In this document: positions 48,601 to 60,600 of the stretch, in pieces
How the letters are laid out: each line of letters begins with the position of its first letter
Numbering within the stretch: the first letter of the stretch is position 1
Assembly: GCF_000003815.2 (NCBI RefSeq)
Contig: NC_049989.1
Coordinates: 709,045 to 773,044 of the forward strand
Length of the DNA: 64,000 nucleotides
From: Branchiostoma floridae
Taxonomy: Eukaryota; Chordata; Leptocardii; Amphioxiformes; Branchiostomatidae
Direction of reading: 5' to 3'
Made by a program: the position numbers and the translations under genes
Notes under the pieces: model-generated
Told to the model about the DNA's origin: nothing
What the model saw: only the letters and a program-made list of their open reading frames with translations
The model's database searches: none

Positions 48601-51600
48601 GTAATAAGGTAGATTCAAGTTATACTTATAATGTAGAAAAATGACTAAACACAGCAGAGACTTTATTTTCTACAATATATCCCTTTAACTACATGTAATC
48701 TCACCAGCCTCAGCCTCTATCTTCATGTCCTTGGCCATTTTCTCCACCATCCGCTCTGCCAGAGGCAGGAACATCTTCTGGGACAGTGTCTCATCCTCAG
48801 TTGTCAGTGCCTGCATTACGATACTCATCACCGACCAGAAGTAATATGGGTTCTTGGGAGCAACCTTGTAAAGTGCCATTCCAGTCTGAAATACAGGATG
48901 GATTTTTTATTTAGATTGCTTGCTATATATACACAGACTTTGAGACTTTATCAAGAAAATCTGTCAGTGGCATGCCCAAGGACATGACACTATAGACAGA
49001 CACTGAAGCCTTACACTATGAAGTATATAAAATTGCAGGTATATATGGGGACAGTGATATGAGGAATAACACGACGTGAGGTTTCTCTTCACACGAGGGT
49101 CAACACGAAACGTGCCATTGCTCGCGTGCCGCTATCTTTGCACGCTCGCCCCAGGTAAAGGCCAATTACGTGCACTTCTTCAATTTTAGCGATGTCCGCA
49201 CGGCTATATTTTACCGGTGTCTACACGGAGCCGGGCCCATTCAATGTGCCGGGCAACACGGCTATATTTTCCCGCCCGTGTGCTTCTTCAATTTTACCCG
49301 GGTGTCTGCACGGAGCCGGGCCCGGGGAGCCGGGGCCGGGCAACACGGCTATATTTGCGCTTCTTCAATTTTAACCGTGTCTGCACGAAGCCGAGGCCGG
49401 GGCTATATTTTCCCGCTCCGCCAGACTCGGCGTTCAATGCGGAGCCATTACGTGCGTTTCTTCAATTTTAACCGTGTCTGCACGAAGCCGGGGCCGGGGC
49501 TATACTTTCCCGCTCCGCCAGACTCGGCGTTCAATGCGGAGCCATTACGTGCGTTTCTTCAATTTTAACCGTGTCTGCACGAAGCCGGGGCCGGGGCTAT
49601 ATTTTCCCGCTCCGCCAGACTCCTATATTTTCCCGCTCCGCCAGACTCGGCGTTCAATGCGGAGCCATTACGTGCGTTTCTTCAATTTTAACCGTGTCTG
49701 CACGAAGCCGGGGCCGGGGCTATATTTTCCCGCTCCGCCAGACTCGGCGTTCAATGCGGAGCCATTACGTGCGTTTCTTCAATTTTAACCGTGTCTGCAC
49801 GAAGCCGGGGCTATATTTTCCCGCTCCGCCAGACTCGGCGTTCAATGCGGAGCCATTACGTGCGTTTCTTCAATTTTAACCGTGTCTGCACGAAGCCGGG
49901 GCCGGGGCTATATTTTCCCGCTCCGCCAGACTCGGCGTTCAATGCGGAGCCATTACGTGCGTTTCTTCAATTTTAACCGTGTCTGCACGAAGCCGGGGCC
50001 GGGGCTATATTTTCCCGCTCCGCCAGACTCGGCGTTCAATGCGGAGCCATTACGTGCGTTTCTTCAATTTTAACCGTGTCTGCACGAAGCCGGGGCCCGG
50101 GGATATTTTTTCCGTCTCTGAGCAAGCCTTGCTCTGAGTGAAGACTCGGCACTCAATACCGGTGGAAGTGAAAGTTGACTTGAAACTGACTTTACCCAAG
50201 CCCCTTTATGGCAACATGGCGTATCTGACCAAGAAGGTTAAAATCCTTGATTTTGAAATTGTTGACCAGTATCCAAGCCATGGCGGAGAACACCCCGGAG
50301 AAGGCACGCCGGTAAATGTTATCATTACGACGTGAAATTATAAACAAAGATCGCCACCATTTTGAGCCTGCCATTTTGTTTCCTTGTAGAATTATCGCAT
50401 TTTTCACATTTCTTTTCTTCGAATGTTCAGGAACAAGCTGCCCGTTTGCTTACAACAAGAACATTACAAGGAGGAAAGACAACTCAAACTCGGAAAGAAT
50501 AATGAAATACAATTTCTGATAAAACATCTCATAATTTACTTCATACCGTTAAAACTCGGTAGAATAATTCTAAACTGTTGTTTGTGAAACTAGATACGAA
50601 AAGTCACTCTTTTGTGGCTATTCATATCAGTGTTAGTTTATCCCAAGGAGCTTTTATAAAAACTCCTTGTTTATCCACATTATTTTTCCACAACATGCGA
50701 AGTTTTTTCTCCCCAGACACTAGGACGCCACCGCCTTGTCAAAATTGATTGATGATCTCTCTTTGTCACGAGCCCGAGGCACGATCAAAGGCTGCCGCAG
50801 GCTGCGCGGGAAAGCTTGAATGTAGCGAACTAGGACTAGGAATTCTCACGCTTGCGGTCAGGGATATATGTGGGGCTCACTCAACAATCGCAGACGAATT
50901 CAGCGCTAAACGCACATGCTAATTCTTACTGGATATAGCGTTTTGGTCCGGCGATTGAAATGTGCTAAGAATTCGAAGTTTTGTTAAAAGAAGGAAAAAC
51001 GTGGGGAAGTGTGGTTTGTTAGCTCGGAAAAACCAAGGAGGTTAAAGAAGAGAAGTGTGGTTTGATCAGACGGCTAAATTCCCCTAACAATTATTCTTCC
51101 GCGAGGCAAAATGGCTATCGTTCTGGGCTACTACTTGCTACTTGAATTGCCAAACTCGTAACTCGTGAATCCGACGCCATTTTCCAGTTTGTTATGACTC
51201 AGAAATTGTAGTTTTATACTACATACCTAGAAGCGTCTTTGTATTTTTCGCCAAGCTGACACTTGTTGAACCAAGGAGCTCCTTGGTTGAACAAAGGAGC
51301 TGTTGATAAAAGCTCCTTGGTTGAAGGGAGCCAGTTTGCTACACGCTATCATTATAATGCATAATGACCATTTTGTAAGTCTTACTGTGTCAATGCGACG
51401 TCGTGAAGATGTACATTTTACACTTCCAATGTTACCGTTTTAGTACATTTTACACTTCTTGTATTTTTTTATTGTAAATATGCTGTTAAGTTCGAATCGT
51501 AACGACACCATTGTTTGTGTATGATAAAAAGCGTGCTTACACTGCACTTGTAAAGAAATGACGACACATTTTCTGTAAAATAAATGTTTTTATTTCTTGA

Positions 51601-54600
51601 AGTAGTACACTAGTACACATGTGTGCATGTTGTGGTAAAGAAATGGAGCGTAACATATTAACCAGTACAAAATATATACTAGTACAAACTGTACTAAGTA
51701 CTACGATATCAGTACTATTTGTGCGGCGGCAAGAGGGAGGGGTGAATTCACACAGTGATAAAGTTGAAAATTTAGCGGTCGACTAGTTTTTTGTTTGTTT
51801 TATAGCAATTACAAACTACCATTAGTCAATCCCCGCAAAATGCACTTTTCGCCGTTAGTGTACAACCGTACCACTCAATGCCTAGGACTGTGTACCTCCG
51901 ACCTAGCGCAAGGCTGTCAAACGTTACTTGCTAATTTCTTCAGTTATAAACAATCTTTCACTAATCTAACTTTTGAGATCAGTTCGGCTGGGTAAAAGGG
52001 AATTTCTCAACGCTGAAAACAACACGCGTCCACACAGCCGTTTGTTTTTTTGGCTCGGTTCTCTTTTCGGAGAAATACATCAATGAGACCTTAGACTTAG
52101 TAACTTGCGTGGACTTGCTACCTTGGGCACTTTACATTCAGTTCAACGGCAATGTTACATATTCTTTTCAGGTAACCTTACGAGACGGTCATGTTTTTGG
52201 AGGGAAATACCTACTTTATTTATTTGTTTCTTTTTGTTCCAGTTGGGTTCGCGTTGAAGTATGCGTTTCTTTATTGATCAGTTTTCAGCGACAACACTTA
52301 CTTTACTAACACTACCAGTTCTGACACGACCTTTACAAGTCTAGGTTACTACTAAAAGCTCCTTGCCATTACTAACGTAAAACCAGTAAGAAGTTCGACG
52401 TTTGCTTTACATGAATGGTTTATTGTTAACCACGTTTCGTGTTGGAAAAACTCGGACAAATGGTTTACTAACAGTGACTTTACAATTGACTTTTTATTTG
52501 ACTTTAACACTTAACCGTTACTAACGAAATATCTACAAAATACTAGTACACCTACATGTTGGAAACATCTACAAATTACATCTACATGTTGGAAACATCT
52601 ACAAATTACATCTACATGTTGGAAACATCTACAAATTACATGACATGTTGGGAATATCTACAAATTACATCTACATGTTGAAAATATCTACAGATTACAA
52701 TGACATGTTGGGAATATCTACAAATTATATCTACATGTTGGGAATATCTACAAATTATATCTACATGTTGGAGATATCTACAGATTACAATGACATGTTG
52801 GAAAAAGTGAATATAAAGTGAAAACATTTATTCATTCAAACTTAGTACTTGTATGTGCTCGGAGTGAATTTGGGTGGTGACTTCTTCGAGCGCACTGGCC
52901 TCTGTTTCTTCTTCTTGATTCTGGAAGACAAATATATAGTAAGTTTCTTTTTATTGGGTGTGTGTTATGATACCGATTGGCTGGCGAACAAAACTAAAAC
53001 CGGACAGACGAGAAAAAAAGCGTAGCCTGATTTTTGTTTGGACTAGAGTAGTTTTGGACTAATGTAACGTAACAGTTGGACTAATGTAAAGTTGCATAAT
53101 GTATACTCAAGACATCAAATAAGCAACAACAAAAACAGATACGAAAACGAGTTGAATAATACAAGCTGTAAAAGAGTCATCTCATTAGGTCCACGTATTT
53201 AAGAACGTAGTGCTTACGGTGTAGTGAGCACATGCAAGTACAGTCAAACCTGTATTAGCGGCCACCTTTGCATAACGGCCACCTGCCCATAGTGGCCACT
53301 TTTTGTCGGTCCCTTGGATTCGTAATGATTAAGAAATAGGCTTAGCGGCCACCTGTCCAACGCGGCCACGGCCACACGATTTCTGGTCCCGCAGGTACAA
53401 AAACACTGCCGATAACGGCCACGCGGACCGCTGATCTATGTTTCGGCACGCGATCGGCTATATACAGCTGCCGTATGGTCACCCTACGCCGGATTTAAAA
53501 CCTCTTTGATTTATTTTCAAAACAAAACTTCGTAAACTGGCGCTACCCATACCCGCCGACAAACAAGTTCATATAAGGTCAATAGACGACACCAATATTA
53601 CTGAGGTAAATTGCGTTAAAGATACGTTCTAATACACTACCGCTTAGGTTAATTTTCATCACAAAAACTTTCTGACTGAATTGTTACAAAGACAAAATAA
53701 TACTAACTTCAGGCTATGGTGGATTTTTCTTACATTTATTAAGAGATAAGTCTAAAATGACGAGACTTTTCTTGTGAGTACCACATTAGCATAATGGGCA
53801 AACCTGACGTGTGAACGCGGGAGGGAACACACGGACGGCGAAGTATCAAAGGATACAAGACGAAAGATCAAAGAAATATGATGACGATACCGGTCTCTTC
53901 AGACAATATAAACTGTAGAACATTTAAAACTTTTTATAGCTTTTATTTTCTTAATACATATAGTGTAAAAATCATTGCAGTACATGTACAGTACTGTATT
54001 ATGTGAATAAAGATCAGTGGGTACTAAAACCATGTGTAACTTATTGCTTGTGGTCAATTAATTAGCATATTCTCTATAGGGACCACCTCTCTATAGTGGC
54101 CAATTTTGACCAGTCCCTTGAGTGGCCGCTATAGACAGGTTTGACTGTAGTCTTGGTATATAGGACATAGTAGAAAGGACATGTAATTCCTACCTCTTGC
54201 AGTGGTTTTCCTTGTTTGTAGTTGTAGCCTTTGTCTTCTGTCGCTTGGGCGCCGGTGCAGAAGGAGTGAGGTCGAAGGAAGGAGTAAGTAACGAACTGAG
54301 GTTAACTGGTTGCAGGGTGGTAAGGGGACTTTGATCGAAAGACGGCGGAGTTAGAGAAAGGGAAGAAGAAGAAGAAGAAATACTAGTAGACGAAGAGGAG
54401 TCTATGAGAGAGAAATTCTCCTCCGGAACCGGCGTCGACTGCGACCTTAGCTGCGGGACGGCTTCGGAAGGGCCGGTGGCGCTGACGATGGGGCTGACGA
54501 CGGGGCTCCTGGCGGTGGGGAGGCTGGTGGGGGTACCGTGGAAGGTGCTCGGGTCCTCGCCGGCGTGTAGCAACATGGCTACCAAGACCTTCCTCAAGTC

Positions 54601-57600
54601 GGGCGTCTTGAGGCTGTTAATCTTGTCTGGCCAGGCCACATCTGCCGGCCAGAACTTCGGGCGGGATGACGATTTCCCGTACCCCTGCTTTTCGTCCGGC
54701 CTCAGTGCATTGAGCCACCGAGGGATGAGCCTCCTCGTTCCCTACTGATGCCACCGGCGCCGACGGACGCTGCAGCGAGGTGAACACATCGACGACCTCG
54801 CTGCCCTGGGACTCTGAAAGAGTAGATGGCAGATGGGTTAGATTTATCACATAAAAGAACATATACATTGATCGAATGGCAAAACTCGGTTTGCTGACGC
54901 TGCTCAATCTAATAAAAAGTAAGGACCATACCCGGAAGTTGAGCCAGGAACACTATACCGACTCATTAACTCTGCGCTCCCCGCGAGCGGACGGGAAAAT
55001 TAACACAACCGTCAGTAAATTCTGAAATGGAGTATTTTATAATTTACAAAGAAAAAGATAATTCGTCCCAGGGAATCCCATGGATTGACGTGGTATTTCC
55101 GAAAAATCCCCGAAGAATTCGTCAAAGCTCTTCATTAAAGTTACATGACAGCCAGGCGGAACAATATGATACGTATTGTTTGTTTCGATCGCTTGGCTAG
55201 AGCCTATGCAGCTAAATTCCATCTGAATTTGCCGAGACTTTCCGATATGATGTTGTATGAATAATATTGAGTGATGCTTATTCGGGAGTTTTCTTGGCTG
55301 AGTGTCAAATGAAATCTGTAGTTTTCGTTGTCCTTCACGTTACCCCAACATTGCAACCAACAGAACGTTATAATCTGTCCTGGGTCATAATTCGGCAGCA
55401 ACTACTTCTAGCCATGCCGCTATTCCAAACGTCGGAATCACGGTACATTGGTGATTTAATAGACATTCATAAGTAAATTGATACAAATTTGAAAACTGAG
55501 ACATGTTTGAAAACAAATGGATCATGAATGTTAAGCCCTTTTTTCCAAATTCTCTGATCGTGTCTCCCCAGACATGAACATGTTGGAGATAGAACGCATC
55601 ATATGGAGTTTATTCAAATCAACAGATCGACATGGATTTGCATGATATGGAGAACATCAATACACATTCCAGATGTTTTGTTAAACGTTGACAGGGTGCA
55701 CAGTTAAAACGTTGAACGCCAGATTTAACCGGTTGCTTTCTGAGCGTTAGACAGGTAATACTTGTATCAAACCAACCGTAAATGAATTCTGAAACTGAGT
55801 ATTTTACAATGTTAAAAAGGTGACTCCTCCCAGGGAATCCCACGGATTGAAGTGGTACTTCGGATAAATCCCCGAACAATTTGTCAAGGCTCTTATGTTA
55901 AGTGACACAACAGCCAGATGGAGAGAACTACATGCGTATTTTTTGTTACGATCGCTTGGCTAGAGCCTACATATTAAGACGCTATTAAAATTCCATCTGA
56001 ATTTCCCGACACCTTCCGCTAAGATTTTGTAATAGAATTAAGTAATGGTTATTCCTATATTCGGGAGTTTTCTTGGTTGGATGTGAAATGAAAACTGTAG
56101 CCATCGTTGTATTTCCCTTGCCAACATTTACCCCCGACGTTGCAGCCAACAGGTTATCATCTGTCGTTTTTCCCAAGAAATGTAACCTTATTAGTGTTAT
56201 CGACGTAAGTTACAACTTATCACATTGTTACACCGTATCTATTGACTTGGTTTCTCAGATTATCTACAGAAAATGTAACACGATCTTACCTTTTTATGTC
56301 TCCATTAAGTCCATTCTGTATTTTGGAAATAGTCTCCAATCAGGTCGCATAAACACTCCTAGGCCGGTTCCACTCCTCTGCCAGCTTTTGATACTATCTT
56401 ATGCTACCGTAGGATCTCCTTGGACATTATCTTGGAAAATCGAACTACCGAAATGCTGCGTACGTTCGATCGATAAGTCAACAATCTTCCAAGTTTCCAC
56501 CTTAAAAATGAAGTAAACACAAAGTAGCATGGCGAAGTTAGGGTACAGTGGCGAACTTGGGATAATCCATTATACATTTCAACCATATTTTTTTTCTTTG
56601 CAAAATATAAATATCACACTAACTTTTGTGTGGACTGAAAGCAATGAAATCATTTCTTTTAGCAGGGATTATGATGAAATCCGTCCATCAATTTTGCCAC
56701 AGTGCGATACCAAGGTGATAAAAAAAGAAACTTGGCGATACTAATAGATTCATTATTACATGTATTATAGTATACCACACACCCCTCAAAATAAATAGTA
56801 TCACCCAGACCGAGATGCTTTGCGCTTGTTGGTTGCCTAGGTAACACGTAGGTTAGCAGCGCGCATGCGTGCATATTTTGTTTAGCCGCGTCATTCGAAC
56901 AGCAATCGTGTTTACAGTCGGGCCGTTTCTTTCAGCTCTTTATTTACAGCCTGCGTCACTACTTGTTTAGATTCAGCGAGTCAGCCTTTGGGAAGCTGTG
57001 GTTTAGTCACACATAGTACAAGGTATGAATTCTGTTTTGTAATGTTTATCATTTATTTTCAGCTACGTACGCCGTAAATAGATTGGTTAGATATAGTAGA
57101 AAATGTTACGGTGTCGGCGGAGCATTTCCTCGTATCGCTCGTAAGTTTACTACTCGCTCCTCCAAAGTACCAAACTAAATCATCAGTTTTCGTTGTAAGT
57201 TCTTTGTAAATAAGTAATCATCTACTACTAGCTTTGTATCGCTGCGTCAAAAATGTTTGTTTACACAAAATATGTTGTTTACGCTGTGCAAATGCTGGGC
57301 TCTGTAATGAGGTAACGCACGTCGTGCGACTTTCGGTTATAATGAGGAATTGTACGCCCGACCTCGCAAAGCATTGTGCGTTGCAAAATAGCGGCTATGA
57401 TGTTCCAATCTTCCGCTGTAAACTCCTGTTTTTTAAAAGGAAATTTAGGCATTTCAAGTCCGACGTTTGTGACACGTTACTCATCGTATCAATGCGCTCC
57501 GTTTTACGCCACCGCTTTCCGCTTCTTGTGTACATGGATTACGTGCCAATTCGGGTTGCTTTGAGGTCATGCACGTGTCTGTTGACTACGCGAGGTACCT

Positions 57601-60600
57601 CGGCACGCGCAATGTCCGCCGCTATGCCCGTCGCTTTTGCGCCCACGAAAACGCGTGTCCGTTCTGTGCACAAGCGTGCGAAGTCAGCACGGGGCGAGGT
57701 AATGCACGCGTTCGGAGTTTGCGTGAAGTTGCTCAAAACTCGTCAATCGGCACGAAACGTGTTATTCTTCAAGCGACGCTATCTTTACACGCGTGCGGTT
57801 ACCGTCACGCGACAGTAACTCCGCACCCGTGCAAAGATAGCGGCGTTTGAGAAATGGCACGTTTCGTGTGGAATGACGTGTTTTGAGGAACTTCACGTCG
57901 TGTTGTTCCTCGTTTCGGGTACCCAAAACATAGCTCAAAATTGTCATACACATTTAAACAATTACATTAAGATTTTCTCAACCCCAGACTGGTCTATAAC
58001 TTGAACAACGTTGCAAAATCTGAACTTAATGATATTTGAAACTGATGAAAAAATATTTCTGTTAGCTTAAGTAACAGATCTAACGTTAACAACAAAAACT
58101 AACAACATGGGCCCCAAAACAATGAGTGGGCCAGAGACATGCCCTGATTAAACCACATTTCTATAAATCTTGGATACAAACGTCCTTACCTGTTGTTGTT
58201 TCTTGTATTCTCCTAACCTGACATAGGCCATGAACAGGTGGGACAGGAACTCTTCACTCTGCGGGACTTTCTTCACAGCATTTTCATAGATCCTGGCAAC
58301 AAGATCCCCTAAAATAGATCACTGTAGTAAGTACAAGACTAGTTCTTTTACACCTGTCAGGAAAATGACTAAATTTGTACTGCCAAAGAACAGTTACTTT
58401 ACTTAAGCAACTGCATATGATTTGGGAAATGGTTAGACGTTTCAGATAGTATCTCACTATCTGCTATCTTTCGTCAGTGACACTGAAGTGATCTGGAAGA
58501 AACTGGTCTTTTATATCCTAACTATGAATGAGGACAATTTTAGATGTCCAATAGGAAACTTTGTAAGACAAAGTCATGCTGAAGACAATTTGGATACCAA
58601 TAGAAAACAAAGGTAAGGCAAAGTCACCGTTAATGAGTCAATTAGCTCCACTTGTTTTAGTTACAGTAGCTAAATGTTGGAACCAAAAATTGTCTAGACT
58701 AGAGTGTCTTGTACAAGCTTTCCACACTTCTCCCCTCCTCCTGTACCTGTTTTTGTATTATGTTTATTGTTCATTCAGGCATCTTATTATTACCTCTTTC
58801 CATTTCTCTATAACAGATGGTGAGTGCCTGCAGAGTTGCTTCCTCTATTGGCTCTTCTGATGCAACTTCCGCTGCCAACAGTAGAGCCTCCTGTCGCCTG
58901 CTGCTTCTCAGCAGTGCAATGGCTTTCAGGGCCTGTGGACGATACAATTATGATGGTCATGAACATGTATATGGTACATCGTACAGGTGCAAAACTGTAT
59001 TTTCTTCTTGGACCAGTTTGAAATATCAAGACCTGCAAAAATCAGCGGACCAATGAACGGTTTATATCAGCAGGCATCCAAACATTTTTGTCCAAGAAAT
59101 AAAAAGAGCAAAGCAGACTTTATAGTCATTTTCACCAAGTTTCTACAGTGAAACTAACAGAGGCAGTTAGCCTTCTTTACATGAAGATAGGATTTTAAAC
59201 CCCAGTGGGAGTCGGATACTTCTACAAACAGATTCCTATGCAGCTAAATGGGTGAAAGAGGTAGGTAAAACAAGCATACAAACCTTGGCACATATCAGGT
59301 CCTTCTGCTTCCTCAGTACTTTATCCGCTTCCTGTATTGCTTTCTTGTTATTATTGGCATCTAGGGCATCTTGAAGGCAACAGAAACATCACAGAAAATG
59401 TTATATAAAACATCCTCTGCCCTCTATCTTCATGACCTAATCATCATCATATTGAAATTACTGTTGATTAAGCAGAACAATGAAATAAATATAGAATGCA
59501 TTAATGAACACAGTACTAGACTAGTGTATTCTGTATCACCTGAAGTCCCAGAACAACTGCAGGTGAGATCGCTCGAGGGTCGGGGTGGGACCGAGGGTGA
59601 TGTGTATTACACACATCCAGTGTATTTTTCTCATACAAGCCTTACAAAATACTTAGTTCAACTAAATCTCATGTTGTAACCGTGGCATTTGGTGACACTG
59701 GTAATCTCCAACAATAGTTACAAAAACAAAGGAAGCTTGAGTTTCACCAAATAACGGTAACTTTTGTAAATTCTATGCAAATGAGGTAACGGAGGGCATC
59801 GTAACTTTGGACATAAATTTACGAGTTCGACATCAAAATTTGCAGCAGTGTCATACTCATAGATCAGTTGTCTGAAAACAGTTGCATTTAGACTAATTAT
59901 AAATGAGAGGTGGTGTTGGGGAATTTTCCGTTAAGGAGTTAACTTTACATCGGGGCTCGGCCATGCACGAATGAGGAATGAATGATGCACGATTGATACC
60001 ATGAATCTCAGCCAGTAAAAGCAGAAAAATGTTGTTATGAATATAATGTTCCATATTGGTTAATTCTAAATAGGGTTACCGTAACTTCAGCATACAAATA
60101 ACTCTGTCCATCTTTGACTTTTTGGAACGATTTTGAGAAAACAGAAGAAAGAATTTTCTGTCAACTAACTTCAGCTTCCCTCTGCAGGGCTCGAAATACT
60201 TTTTTCTGCATACTGGTGCAGGTAACATTAAAAATTACCTGCAACAGACAGATTTTACTTGCACCACTTTGAATTTAGAAAGTATGGATTATACTGAAAT
60301 TGTTCAGGAACCATTGTAATTTTTTTTCTTTTATACTTTATACCTGTGGTAATAGTCAATGCAGCTAATAACAATCCATATTCACCTACATCATAGGACA
60401 TTTATGTATAAAACCTAGTACATGGACCAGTGCAGGTTAGGTGCACGTAGACATCAGAAATGCCTGCACAGCTCCAACTTAGTCCAAGAGTCCAACTTTA
60501 CCTGCACTAACCTGAATATTCAGATGGTATTTCGAGCCCTGCTCTGGTACATATTTTTTGACTGTGCATAAGTCTCTGCTGATGCGAGGATTGATGTAAC

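Noticed and set aside
49170-50080. Overlapping open frames of about 60-130 residues on the plus strand
   Set aside because: They are the 97-bp repeat read in successive frames; no start, domain or splice context.
52531-52802. Regular 30-bp repeats as a CRISPR array
   Set aside because: Units are contiguous without unique spacers, and the DNA is eukaryotic.
56073-56516. 147-residue plus-strand frame
   Set aside because: Overlaps the second copy of the tandem duplication; composition is not protein-like and no motif was seen.
57234-57850. Plus-strand frames of 194 and 93 residues
   Set aside because: They run through the palindrome and GC-rich repeat; no family motif or exon borders.
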